This document shows positions 1 to 13,300 of a DNA stretch of 64,000 nt, piece by piece. The translations under genes were made by a program, and so were the position numbers. Source of the DNA: Meconema thalassinum (taxonomy: Eukaryota; Arthropoda; Insecta; Orthoptera; Tettigoniidae); NCBI GenBank assembly GCA_946902985.2, contig OX336389.2:146743099-146807098 (forward strand), written 5' to 3'. Positions within the stretch are counted from its first letter, which is position 1; each line of letters begins with the position of its first letter. The notes under the pieces are model-generated. The model had not been told where the DNA came from. It saw only the letters and a program-made list of their open reading frames with translations, and made no database searches.

Positions 1-359
1 CTCCCTTGTCTTTTCATTTCTTACATTTAAGTTCCCCTTCCTTATCCTTATCCTTATCTCGATTTCGTCAATCTTGTCTTTGTGACGTAACAAAGGCACG
101 ATTAACACGGCTCTGGGATTTCTTTAATTAATTTTATGGGAATCTCGTTTTTGCACTTTTGATTATTCCATTAAGCAATTATTTGTTTGCATTTGGTTTT
201 TTGGAAATCATCTTTTGCTCGCTCCGAAAACCTTGGGCCCAGCACCGGGTCGAGCAAGACGTCTTTTCCCCTGTCCATTTTGCGACCTTGTTGATTTTAT
301 TCTTCCACTGCTACTCTGACGCGCATTATTATTATTATTAATAGACCTTTATCGGCGCA
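1..359. repeat. 3' portion of 5' LTR
   Basis: Identical to 5027-5385. It contains a short (ATT)n run and ends in GGCGCA directly before the primer-binding site. The start of this LTR lies outside the window. Confidence 0.85.
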
Positions 360-3300
360 ATGGTAGCAGATCGCGTGGTTGCGTGCGAAATCGTTCCCTC
401 CTCACCTCTCTCAAGTTATTAACCTTTTATTATTTTTCTCTTCATTTACATTGTATTAAAATTTGTTTTTCTTTGAGTTTAAGGAATTCAGTGAATTGTT
501 TTTCCCCACCCCTGAAGAAAGGGTGAAGTTACTTTCTGTGTGAACTACGGGCATCCAGGAAACCCATCTCCAAGGAAAGGTGGTTTAGTCCCTCAAGTAA
601 ACAAGACATCCAAAAGACCCAGCTTCGAGGTGAACAGTGGCAACATATCAGTGAGTACATCGCATCGCTGGAACACGACACGTCACGGTATTGTAACCTA
701 CTTTTATGTATTTGCTTCCTCTAGTAGACATTTGTTTAGTTAACGGTGATTTTAAGGCGACAGGAAATTTTGTTTGCTTTCTCTTCCTTTTCATTTCGTC
801 AGTGTTGTGGACGTTTTTATTTTACTTTCTGTGAAGTAGAAAATGCATTTCTCTCAAGGGTTTGAGTCCTTACCTTTGTTGTAAATAGTCGCTTTGTTAA
901 CTGTGATATTTCTCAGAACTCGCCTCACCCCTTCATACGTCTCAGTCTGGAACAGCTGCTGACAGGTTCCTTGTCATTACCGTACAGCCTAAAACCCCCC
1001 GCCCCTCTTTCTCCGAAGTTTTCCCCAATGAAGGTGGGCCCACTTATGGGAACCGTCTCTTTAAATACTACGGTCGCCCCGACCCACCTTGAGCCTCGCG
1101 TAATTATACTAACGTTTGATGTTAGTATAGTGTTTGTTGTTTCAGTTATGAATGAATGGTCTGTTGAGCTATTATGTGTGTTATGATTGGGAGTTAAGTT
1201 TGTTTCATAATTAGGGAGGGTGATTGTTTTATTTTTGTCAGGGGATTTCAATGTAGGTTTTCATTTAAAATTGTTTATATACGGTAAGCTTGATGTTACT
1301 ATATGTTCAGTATGGCAGTGTGTATTTCGTTGGGAAACCTGCTAGGTGAGGTCTTCGTCGGGATTAGGGTATGGGACCTGTCCCACGGCTTCGACGCCCA
1401 CTTAGGATGTACATAGATTCTACACGATTCGTCAATCTTTAGTATGGGATGAAGTTTGTCACGATGACCTGTAGTCCGTTATTTGAGTTTCCATGGTGTT
1501 CCAACGACTCATATTAGCATTCTGATGTAATGGGGAAATTTTGATTTGTTTATGGGAAGGAGTATGTATGTAGTGTTGTTGTTGTTGGTTGTATTTTGAG
1601 ATGAATGTGTGTGTCAATGAGTTTAATGAATTTTTATCAACAGTTATTTGTGGGTGGTTTCAAATTTAGTTCAATTTTGATTTTATACCCTATTCAATTT
1701 AAACTATATATATATATATATATTACGTACTAACTATTTATTCGTTTTTATTGGCAAACCAAATATACGATAAGTATTACTCAGAGATACCAACCATTTT
1801 AGGTCTACGGCTTCCGTGTTATGGGACATTGATGTTCGTGTGAACTACTCTGGCGTGCATTACCCAATTTTCTTATATTTGTATGGGATAGGCCATACCC
1901 TCTGTGTCTTTAATTTTTTTTTAATGCGGTACCTCTGAGGTCTACGGCCCGTATATTGACGCTGTAACCATTTTATTTTTGTGGGTTGGTAATATTTATT
2001 ATTGGGTTTCGAGTTTGATTGATTGTATGTCTGGTCTTGATTGGTTTTATGCGAGGTTCCAGTCTGTTCCTTTTATTTGGAAGGTATTTTGTAACGTAAT
2101 TATTTGGATTTTCGTTCTCTGTCCGGGATGGCATTTTTTATTTTGACAGCTTCTTTGAGTTATTATTCCTTTTATTTGTTAGTACCTAATGTCATTTGAC
2201 GAAGGTTATTAGTACATTTTTCCCCTTTACTCCTGCTATGTATCTAGTTAGGCAGGAGACACCCGTGGCCGCCTGAGTTACACGGAGGATTTCGAAAGAT
2301 GTGTTGAACTATACTTCTACCTAAGGCAATTTCCAGTACCTGCCTGCTTTTGTTGTAAGGAGCCGGCCCGACCCATTGTCCGAGCTGCAGACACGACTTG
2401 CTATTGTTCGGCAGTGCCTGAGATGGTCTGTTGACTTACATTCTTTTCTTGTAGTGACAGTGATTTGTCTATTGATATAGTTGTTTACTATTTATCGTAA
2501 CTTCTGTTTTACGTTTTTGTGAAATCATGTTTTTATAAATCATTTCAATCTAATATGTTTTCTCTAAGATAATGTGTATTATTTTCCTGTATCTGTCATA
2601 TATTTGGAGAGTGTTTCCGGTAGCGATAGCTAGTCTCCAAGTACCTGAGAAGTGGCCGGTGTATCCTTTAGACCCTGTTCACGGCTCTTTACTCTTTTGT
2701 AATATGGTCTGACGACCCTGTCTATTCATACTTTTACTTTCCAGCTGGCAGAATGAATCCACTTTCACTATTACGCAGCTTATGTAACCCCGAATATTTC
2801 CCCGACGCAAGCCTTATTTTGTATAAAGGGTGCTCCCCTTTATCTTTCTTTTGTGATCATGATTTAACCCTTTTCTTTCTTTTATTATTAGAAAATTGGC
2901 TGATTTCCAGAAGGTCGCCATTAAGAAGACTTCGCTTTCTCCACGTCATCTGGCAGAGTCTAGCTCAAGATTGACCGTTTTATTATTATTATTATTATTT
3001 TCTTTTTGGTACATCCATTTTTTATATGTGTGACGTATTGACGTGCAGTAGAGGTAGGATCCGCCTTTATTTCACGCCTGTACTGATCCTTTATATGATT
3101 TGAATTTTTGTTGTTTTAATTTCATCTTAAAGTTTTTTTTTTCTTTCGAACCAAAAAAGAAAAAATTTTCCTCACCAGTGAACATCTTCGTGAATACGTG
3201 TGTATGAAAATATATGTGTGTTTGAGAAAAGAGACTTGCGTTTCGTCAAGCCTTTTATGGAAGTTATGACGTTCAAAGAACTTTTAATTAAGCTGCGTCT

Positions 3301-5026
3301 TATGAATAAGAGAAATGTGAGAACATTTTATTATGTCTTAATTTTTCATGTGTGTATCTGGTGTACATGATGTAAACTTCTTTCCTTCACCCTGTTCAAA
3401 TGTATCTCATCGAAGAATGTTATTTTATATAATTTTGTTATGAAAAGGAAAAACATTCTTTTATGCCTTTGTTATGTAAAAGAATTTTTTTTTGGGAGAA
3501 AGCGGTGGAATTTGAACCATTTTTCAGAATTCATTGTAATTATTATTATCATCATGATTATTATTATTATTATTATTGTCATGTGTTGTGACATCTCTAT
3601 ATTACGCCTCGAGTGTTTAAAAGTGCGCAGATTGTCTGTGTGTATCTCTCTGTCTAACGTTGTGCAACCCCTAGCTACATACTACCTAGTTCTCTCGTAT
3701 TGGCTAGTGTTGTTGCTACCTTGCATTTTGTTGTGCAATTTGTTCTGCTATTGGCTCAGCCAATATTTGACGCGAGTTTGGTGCCACTCCCAAACTACGC
3801 ATTTGATTTTTCTGAGAGGCTTCTCTCCCCTCTGGGGGGGACAGAAGCTAAGTCAGTCTTAGACGCGCCGAGATGTAAGGCGAACGTGTGTATTCGGGCA
3901 GAGGCCCACCCTCATGGCGCAGCGGAATGTGAGTACGGCTCAATGTATTTCTATCTAACGCAATGTAATTGTTTTTGTTAAACGTTCCTTCTTTTGCTTA
4001 ATTCTCTTTCCTTTTCAAGATGTTATTGTTAGTATTTTAATCCTTGAACCAGATCTCCGGGACCTTGCGTAATGTCATACGGCGGAGTTCTTTTTGTTGC
4101 TTTTGTTATGTGCCCTTCTCACAGTTTTATTATTTTGGTTAATACCTGTAAGATTCGAAAGTATTGCGTTTCTGCGTCTTGGCTTATATATATTTCCTGT
4201 CGGGCCTTAGTGCTCGTCTTTTGCGTCGGTGTCTCTTTGTACCACAAATGTTTCATTTGATTGGTAGCAATTGGACCTTTGTTTGTGGACAGTATGTGTG
4301 AGGTAACGGGACTGATGTCCAACGTCCCACTAATACGTGTCCCTTTTGTTTATAGAATATATGTGACGGTGGTTAACTGGGATTTTCTCCAGCTCCGATG
4401 TCATATTATTCTTTTTTTATATGTCGCGTTGGTGCGGCATTATGTTGGAATATAAGCCTATTTTATTATAGCGTGCTTTCGATTTTTACCGGTCTCTTTC
4501 GTCCCAAGTCAATTGTAATGTAATGTATCTCCGTATATCTCATTTTCCTTTTGTTTTGTTTTTCTCTTTCGATTTTCGCCGTATTACATAACTTAATTAT
4601 AATTCCCCTTGTCTTCTCCTTCCTCCTATCTCCGTGAGATCTCTCTCCCCTTTGTTTTACTCCCCTCACTCCTCCCCCTTCCCTCCGGTATGTTTACATA
4701 ACATCATGAAAAGCTTCGCGTCTTAGCAGTTCGAAGTTTGACTTTTTGCAAGTTTGTCGTTTCTCTCTAACTTTTGTAAGTTTCGTTTTATTTTCTTTCA
4801 AGTTTGTATCTTTTCGTTAGATTCATGTTGTTGAGCGGTACTCAGGTTCTGTCGTGCTTTTCAGTTTTTTTTAAGTTTTTGAATTCTTTATTCTTGGTAT
4901 TGGGTTTCTTTTGTATTACTGATCTTGTCATAGCTTGCCTTTTTCTTTGTTTTAAATAATATGTTTATTTCGTGTACACGCTCTTTCTTTTATCCTTAAT
5001 ACATTTTTATATTTTAAGTAATATAG
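360..5026. other. Non-coding interior of the LTR element plus the unresolved start of its 3' LTR
   Basis: This is T-rich sequence with ATT and TA microsatellites (near 1706-1722, 2983-2998 and 3544-3578). No retroviral domain, splice-linked exon set or RNA gene could be recognised. Part of this stretch must be the beginning of the 3' LTR. Confidence 0.5.
361..378 (+). promoter_or_regulatory. Primer-binding site (initiator tRNA-Met type)
   Basis: The first ten bases, TGGTAGCAGA, complement the CCA-tailed 3' end of animal initiator tRNA-Met. They sit one base after the CA end of the LTR, which is the expected place. Matching weakens after base 370. This site gives the element its plus-strand orientation. 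Confidence 0.65.
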
Positions 5027-5385
5027 CTCCCTTGTCTTTTCATTTCTTACATTTAAGTTCCCCTTCCTTATCCTTATCCTTATCTCGATTTCGTCAATCT
5101 TGTCTTTGTGACGTAACAAAGGCACGATTAACACGGCTCTGGGATTTCTTTAATTAATTTTATGGGAATCTCGTTTTTGCACTTTTGATTATTCCATTAA
5201 GCAATTATTTGTTTGCATTTGGTTTTTTGGAAATCATCTTTTGCTCGCTCCGAAAACCTTGGGCCCAGCACCGGGTCGAGCAAGACGTCTTTTCCCCTGT
5301 CCATTTTGCGACCTTGTTGATTTTATTCTTCCACTGCTACTCTGACGCGCATTATTATTATTATTAATAGACCTTTATCGGCGCA
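5027..5385. repeat. 3' portion of 3' LTR
   Basis: Identical to 1-359. The sequence after it (from 5386) matches copy 2 from 34356 onward, so the LTR end coincides exactly with the visible left limit of the duplicated block. The five bases TCAGG that follow are a candidate target-site duplication; the partner copy would lie outside the window. Confidence 0.85.
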
Positions 5386-8300
5386 TCAGGTGATACCGTG
5401 GAAGTTCATCAGATCTTTATATCCTTTTTATGACGCTTCAAGATGCAACAAAAGGTACTGGACCAGCAAACTCTTTACCGTAGCTTAGATGAGGCATTTG
5501 TTAGCAACTGCAATTGTCATTTCTTGTAGACTAAATGGACATGCACGAGGTTAGGTTCGACGTTCCTGTCGAAACTGATTTGTTGCATTCCCGGGATTTT
5601 GTATTCGCTTAACGAATTCATCCCTTGTGTGTTAATAGTTTTGAAATTTAATCAGTAGAATCAGTAATCTCCTTTATTTAGTTGTGTGTATTTTTTATTT
5701 GCTGTGAAGAGCAATCAGGGGAAGATCTCCAGATTTTTGTATAAGTATAGTATTAATCGCGTTTGCTTCATCGTGTTTGGAACACTGCTTTCTTTGTGGC
5801 CAGTACATATTTTTCATGTTCTACTGTTCTGTTAGGAACATCGTTTTCTCGCAGCGATTTGAATCTTGGAAAGTTTATCTTGATCTTCGATGCATTTATA
5901 GTTTTAATCCATTGTTGGATTATTTTCAGGGAAAGCACTTTTGTGAGTACAGATTTATTAGTGGTTTTACTTAATGATTGTCATTGGATTAACCTGAGGA
6001 GTTAACTTGCTTTCATGGTGTAAGTTTTATCCACTGATACTTCAAAGCCCACCGAAGTTGGATGCTATCCTGATTGAGGGAAAGATCAGTTTCACCTTCT
6101 ATTAGGCATTGATTTGAGAATTACTTAACTTTGGATGTCATTTTGAGACATTTATCTTCCATGATATTAATGTAAATAATTGCATTTAATGCAATTGTAC
6201 GAATGAGATATAGGACAGCAGTGTTGAACACCATTCATAGCTTGATTAAATTATTCCAGGAAAGCTTGACTTTGAGTCAAGAGAATCAAACAGTATTATT
6301 GATATACATTATCGTGAGGCAAGATGGGTTAATTTTGCTAGTGAAATGTTTTAGTTTCACGACTTTGAACAACGTGCTTGAGGTTAGTGTGTGGGTTAAG
6401 CATGATTTGTAGGTCTTGCATTTGTATTGAGATTTATAGTAGTAACCTTGTTGTTTTGTGATTTGAATGCACATCTGGGATGATGCATATTTTTGAGATT
6501 TTAGGCTTGTTGAAGCAGTAAGCCAGTTTTAGATTGAGCCGGTAAGCGTTTTAAGCCGGTAAGTGCCAATCTGTTTGTGACTTCGAGTAGTCAACACCCG
6601 TGTTTGGTGTTATGTTAATATAGCTGAGTTTTTCTGGTATTTTCATGTCTGTTTGAGACATTGGCATCGTCATTCTGCTAGATCGAACCTACATGCTTTT
6701 CTCCACCTAATCAAGAGTAATGTTTGGATAATCTGTCGGTGTGACTTAAGACATTTCCTCAGCGAATAATAATTAAAACCTCTACAACTTGATAGAATTT
6801 TACTTGATAATTGAAACATGAACATAGTCTATAAATATACTACTTAGCTTAATCGCTTGGTAAAAATGATAACCCGATGTATTGAGTATTTCTTTCAATT
6901 ACATATAACGACGTGGATTCTATGATCCAGATCAGCTGTTTAGGCTGAATTATTTGAGTGTCCGAAGACACACTTCTGTATATAATCTTATAAAAGTCAT
7001 TGTATATAATCTTGATATTGCTACACCTTTGGAACATCGTTTAAGACGAAACACGTGTAATTCTTTTCTATGATAATTCTTTTTTATTCATCGTCTGATA
7101 TATCGTTCAGTCTACTTAATATCTTTAGGAGATTGACTTATAATATCCTTGTATAATGTTAGATATTATGTCTAGAATCACCCCAGCGGTTAGGTGAAGA
7201 TTTTAATCCATTTTTGATTTATTTAGGGTTTGCTTAATACAGATTTTGATAGCTGTGGTATATTAATTTTTTTTACGACAGGGTATTTAATTTCTTTTCT
7301 TCTCTGTTACCTTGTTCTTTTGGAATAAATTTGTTTTTCGCAATTTTAAATTATGGCGTGATACTTTAACGAAGAGATTGGAGGTGGTTTTAAGATGGCC
7401 ATCGCTTGAATTTTTTTTCTGGGTTTTCCACCCTTGAGATAGTTCTTTTTAGAGTAGTTTTTTCGTGTTCTCGAGCTAGTTTCTTTTTGATAATTTTTCT
7501 TCATTGAAGCAATGGTCATGCTTAAGACAGCCTGTTAGGATGACTAGTTCCCCATCCACTCCTCTACTTGGTGGTAGGACCTGGGAGGGTTTTTGCCGGG
7601 CATTTTCAGGTTCTACGATCCAGTGACCATCGAGGGATTTCACCAGGTATTGGTAAGTGTTTCGGGTACATAGTTATGTGAAGGCCAACGTTATGGGCTC
7701 GAATAAACCTGGATTACCAGATTTATAGTCACAGTTGTAGGCCTAAAATAAAATTGGAACACCAAAGAATGGAGACCAATATTATTATCATGCTATACCG
7801 AGCGCGAATTGGGACATCGTGATCCGTTATGGTAATGATGAAGGCAAATAGATAGTGGTGAATCAATATTTTGGCACAAATTATTGAAATTCCTGTGGAA
7901 TAAGAGCAATTACGATGTTACTTGAACTACTTGATTTTGGTAGTATTGCAACCATTATCAGATTCTTGATTTAAATATACTGAAGTGGTGCCACATCTGT
8001 TATTTTTGTGATAAACGACTAGAACCTGTTCAATACGAGTTATTCACAGTATTCTCCATTGACACGTTCAGTCGAATTAGACGCTTATTGTAACACACGT
8101 GTGAGTTGCACATAGGTGATCTGTCCTATTTTACTCCGGCTGATGATTTTTGCTGATATCATCTTTAAGTTAGGATGCTTCGTGTAAGTTTAATTTAGTT
8201 TTATGGTAGAATCAAGGACCATCTCTGATTTAAAATATGACGCATATTGGGGTTTAGGCAATCTCAGAAAGATACTGGACGATATGAATTTAATTTAAGT

Positions 8301-8435
8301 TTAAATATAAGTTAATACAAGGCAATAAAAATACGCACTTTTATGGCAATTTGTGGTTGTGTGCAAATGTTCTCGCTATGCTTTCACATGTAGTGTTCCC
8401 ATGTTTTCTAGTGACAAGTGCATTTGTGTTGAATT
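5386..8435 (+). other. Leader of the Gag-like element, copy 1 (possible degenerate LTR)
   Basis: This is AT-rich and has no credible coding frame, but it is conserved in copy 2 at 34356-37408. An AATAAA at 7324 followed about 25 bases later by TGGCGTGATAC at 7354 resembles an LTR end with polyadenylation signal and primer-binding site ahead of a gag gene. No second LTR copy was found, so the LTR reading is tentative. Confidence 0.3.
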
Positions 8436-10327
8436 ATGGCTGATAACCAGGCAGTCACTGTTGTAGATTTTAAAAAACGTTTGAGATGATAGAAGGCAAG
8501 CTACAGCATCTCAATAAAGACATTGAGAATATCAAATCTCAAACCAAGACTACATTTGAAAATAAATATGAAAATGCTACACATAATAATGAAATTCTCA
8601 AGGATGCAGTAACTGAAGGCATCCGGGGTGAATTAGATAACTTAAGGTCATCCACGAGAGAAATTAAAGACAGTTCAAAAAATTCAGGCTAATGTTTGTC
8701 ATGTTAGGTCGTATCAGCAATTCATGGAATCAAGTATTTAAACTGACATCAGTAATGTGACAACTAGTCTTCAAACTGACATCAGCAATGTTAAAACTGA
8801 AATTAGCAATGTTATAACTAATCTTCAAACTGAAATTAGCGATGTTAAAACTAGTCTTCAAACTGACATCACCAATGTTAAAACAGAAATTAGCGATGTT
8901 AAAACTAGTCTTTAAACCGATATTGGCAATGTTAAAGTAGAAGTTTGGAATGCCCAGGCTAATCTTAATAAAGAAATCACTAATGTCAAAGCTAATCTCG
9001 ATCAAGTACAGAAAAGTCAAAAAGAGATTGAAGAAACTGTTAAAGATGTTAGCACTAATGTTAGAATGATACAAGCACAGGTTAACGATCTGAAAACAGA
9101 TATGGGTTTAGTAGAAACCACACAAAAGGAAATACAATCTCAGGTTAAGAACATTCAAAATGACGTCAATCAGATTGAGTCGAAACAAACCAAGATCCAA
9201 TCCCAAGTAAATAAGATCGAGTCAAGTCAAGCCTACACTGAAATAAAACTTAATGAAATGGAACAGACAAATATCAATTTTCGTAGTGAAATCAAATGGG
9301 ATTTCAAAAGGGGGTAAAAAGGAAAGTAAGGACCTTATTGATGCACTACGGTCGCAATTTACTCACGACACAAGTCAAACGCAAAAGAGTTTGGAAGCAT
9401 TTGAAAGGTGAAATTAGCACGTTGCAGACTCAAGTGACTGATCATACTAAATTAATTAAGGCAGACTTTGACATCGACCTCAAAGCTATTATTAATAAAA
9501 ATCTTGCTCTTTTAAAACAAGAACTGAATAAGGTCAATGAGGATAGTTTTCAAAATGCTAAATCTAGTATAGAAAATAGTCTTGCCACTAATCTTTCCAA
9601 TGCCACTAGGGAAATCATTGATGTAAGGACTGATTTAAATTTAAGAGTGGATTCTGTTCAAGAAAAGCAGATAGATAATTTCACAGGGTTAGAAAATCGA
9701 ATTAAAGCCGTAGAACTTAAGATTGATCAGGGACAGATTGATTTAAACGAGATAAGGGAAAAGAAAACTTCCGAGATCAATGCGCTAACGAAAGGCCTCG
9801 AAAGCATTAATTTGGGAGGTAGTATCAACTTGGATATTCTTAAAGAACAATTGCGATTGCCAATAAATAGTGATTTTAGAGTCGTTGTAGATGAGCCAGT
9901 TAACCCAGTACAGGAACAAATGGAATCGACATTCAGGAATCTTTTAAGGCTCCAACGTCTGTTCAGTTTAGTCCGATGGAACGGTCGAATAGGGCTATAC
10001 CTCGCACATCAGAACTCCAAACCCAAGCGGTAGAAGTTACTTCTTCAACTCCCAATGTAGTGCAACTGGTTATGTCACAAGAACATCAGATCGGGCATCT
10101 AGCGTAACCATCATTAGGAACTTTGAAGATAAACCACGAAAATTTAACAATCTAGATGGAACCACTCCTTTAGAGTTTATTAGAGGAATCCAAGATTATT
10201 TTGTGGAATCACATGTTTGTGAAGAATAATGAGACAATAAGCCGTGATGTTTGGCGGGACATTGTCATGAGTTTCAAAATCTAGTCGGTTGCCAATATTG
10301 GATGTTTTAACAGACTCTTCTAAGTAG
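8436..10327 (+). pseudogene. Coiled-coil retrotransposon Gag-like protein, copy 1
   Basis: The start codon context is the same as in copy 2 (ATG at 8436, MADNQAV...). The N-terminal two thirds is a long coiled coil built from 11- and 7-residue repeats of the type TDISNVKTSLQ (about 8740-8940). The C-terminal part has a short stretch like the N-terminal part of a retrotransposon Gag core (FNNLDGTTPLEFIRG, about 10142-10186). The gene is broken. An indel near 8470 shifts the frame after 15 codons. An A-run at 8677-8682 has six A where copy 2 has seven. A stop interrupts the repeats near 8912, and more stops follow. It is cut at the AGTAG site by the 4.5-kb insertion, and no pol follows. Gag identity is inferred from domain layout. 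A cellular coiled-coil protein is less likely. Confidence 0.6.
10323..10327. repeat. Left target-site duplication AGTAG
   Basis: Pairs with 14860-14864. The single uninterrupted copy is at 39297-39301 in copy 2. Confidence 0.8.
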
Positions 10328-13300
10328 TGTACCCGATACCTAGTTGAGGCTATCGGCTACGCCAGCAGACATTAAGCCGTAGTTGAGATTTTTGGAAGAG
10401 TTGTGAAAAGATAGCGCTCAGATCGAGTCAAGAGGAATGTCAGGATGACGTAGAAGGTCTAGGATTTAGAAGGCGCTGACCGCAGTCAAGCAGATAGAAT
10501 TATGGATGGAATTATGAAGCTTTATTAAGATCTATATGGAACATGGTATTTAAACATCTCAGAAGAGGAGATATAACATGCATTATATGTGGTAATTATT
10601 TGAAGGAAGTCAGATAACCCTTAAGTTATTTTATAACTTAATAGCCGAGATGATCGGGGTTCGAGATTATATTTGTGACGCAAGACCACAGAGGTGGAGA
10701 GAACGTCACGTGTCTGCGCCAGGCAGGTAAGGGTCATTGCAGTCCAGAGGAAGTCAGTCTAGCTCAGAGAGCCAAGCAGTAAAGTTCTGTTAGCAAGAGA
10801 GTCCAGTACAGCGAGCAACGCAGTCGAATTCAGAGAGCGGGCAGAGTAGGACATATGCCGAGCGTATGGAAAGGTCGCGCAGCGCACAGCTTTTGTCACG
10901 AAAAGTGAAAGCGACAGTTTCAACTTCACCCAGCAGCGAACGAAAAGTAGGTCAGTGAGCCGGGCGGACACCAGCAGGAGGCCGCGTGAAGACCGGTTAT
11001 ATAACTAGTTGTACGGGCCAAGCAGGCAGGAGAAGGCCGGGGTTTATAACAGTACAGTAAAACAAGTTGGAGAACTTTATTCCAAGCTGCATTTTGGAAA
11101 CGCAGAACAGCATAGTAGAGCGACATGGCGAGGCCAGCTTTAGGCGGAGATTATTATAGCATTGCACTAGGGCCGAGCGGGTTATTTCCCATTTTATACG
11201 CAAGCATTATGACAGAAGCTGAACTTTATTACAACATTGAGTTGGAACGTTTATCCAGTATTTGAATTGTAAAGGCAGATGGTTACGAGAGACTGCAACT
11301 GTGAACTTCGAATGAACATAGTTTTTCTTAATGACATTACGACTATGCATTTCATAACGCATTCCAAGTAACATTAACGATTATAAGCAAATGAAATGTT
11401 TTAAGCAAATGCACTTAGGAACATTACCTCGTGCATAAGTGCGATTCTTTCTTATGAAGTATTATGAATTACCGAGTACGAACACAGCTACAGGGTGTTT
11501 CATAAACTTGGACACTCTGATGGGCAATTTTATTTTCTACAAGTGAGACTTAACCGCTGTGGAGGTTAATCTTTCAACACTCAAACTGAACATTGTATGG
11601 AACAGTGGCGTAACGTAGAAGAGGAATAGGGGGTCCGCTGTTTCTATGAACTTTTTCGTGAGGATTTGGACAATATCCGCTATGGATAACCAGAAGTTCA
11701 TCATGTCGGAGTAAACGCAGACAGAGGCGCGATGGCACCACGGAGCGATGGATTCGATTCCTGACGAGGAGGAGGTCTACCAACTGATTCACTTGGGATT
11801 TGAGGGCGGTCGTCATTGCATGGATGGAATGATATTCACGCCGATCTTTCGAGAAATTCATTATATAGGGAAATCGACGATCTTTGAAATTTAATAACAG
11901 CTGATTATGAGAAGGTACTGTAAGAGTTATAACTACCTGATACGATTATTTTCATGAATACTGGGCACACATGTATATTTTTCTAATAGGAGTGATACGA
12001 TTGTTTAGACATGGCTTTGACTTTATATGCTTCGAATTTTTGCTAGAATATGGCGTGACCATATGATAAGGCAGACATCATTATACGAAATTCTCACCAT
12101 TGGTTGGCTTTATTAAGCAGATGTTTGGTCTTTTAGACATTTTTCCAGTAAGGATATTTTTCATGAATAGTTTTTTTATGTAACGAGTATTTCGAACTCG
12201 TGATCTGCAATTGATTATCTATATTACTTCGTCAGTTCATTGCATACTAGCGAGTGTGTATTATTTATCAGTAGGGATATTTTTTCCATTGGATTGTTTG
12301 GAGATATTAAGATGTTATTCACTTTAGTGAATGAATATCGCTTTTATATGACAACTAGAGACTTGTTGATTCCTATCTGATACATTCACTCATTTTAGTC
12401 GTCGAGATGGGGTCTTTCGTATTTATACGATTGTATGGTGGTTAGTCATCTTACCCATCGTTCAGGGCACTATCATGTTAGTCGACGGGGCAAGGTCTTT
12501 CGTATTTATACGATTGTACGGTGGTTACTCATCTTACTTGCCATTGAGGGACTTTTTTTTATCATCCGAGTGTACATGAGATTGTAAGAGAATCAAACAA
12601 GGAACTACTAGTCACATATCAGTCGAACTTTTGTTAAATAAAGTAAAGATAAATGTCAGCAGGGGTACACTCGTAATTCTTGTTTGCCAATCTTATATTT
12701 TGTTGCTATACTCTTTTGAGAGTACTTTCAGTTTAACAGCTGGTACAGCTGATGCTTTTGATGATTTTTATAATTGTGTTTGATACCTTTGAAAAGGATT
12801 TAAAGTAATTGAATCTTGTAAGATGAATCATTAAAGGTCAGATTTATTTTAAGGCAGATTAATATTGCAGATTTTGATATGAGAGATTATAGCACATTGG
12901 TGTTTTTCTGTGATGTGAATTATGAGACTTGTAAGACAATTTATGCTATTTGAAAGCATATCTTGAATTACTAAGGTAATATTTTTTCTAATTGTTTAAG
13001 AAGTTGTCTAGATGTGATCAGATTAATTACAGTTATTGGAGATTGTGCGCGTTGATAATTTGAAGCCAGTTATATATTTTTTGTAGATCATGCAACATGG
13101 TTAAGCGAAGTTTGTGATAGGCATTTAGTGGAAGTTGCCAAGTGATAGTTGCAATGTTGCTAATGTATTTTGAGGCAGACATGAGGTTGTCGAACCCAGT
13201 CTAGCGTAATTGTTGAGATTCATGCTGTATGTGCTGAATATTTATGGAGTTTTGTGGAATAATTGTGGTATTCAAATGTGATATTTGAAGAATTGAGGAT

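Larger units (their letters stand above)
1..5385. mobile_element. Young LTR retrotransposon without gag/pol (LARD-like), 5' end outside window
   Basis: Bases 1-359 recur without a visible difference at 5027-5385, at an offset of 5026. The first copy is followed at 361 by a tRNA primer-binding site, so these are the 3' parts of the two LTRs, each ending in CA. The interior from 360 onward has no long open frame (the longest is about 140 codons, T-rich and featureless). I see no Gag, protease, RT, RNase H or integrase motif on either strand. This fits a large non-autonomous LTR element that depends on proteins from elsewhere. The true LTR start is not resolved, because the 5' LTR runs off the window. 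A run of seven G at 3834-3840 is a possible end of a polypurine tract. LTR identity implies recent insertion. Confidence 0.8.

Noticed and set aside
11740..11775. tRNA or SINE B box at GGATTCGATTCC
   Set aside because: No A box at the proper distance and no tail; isolated motif.
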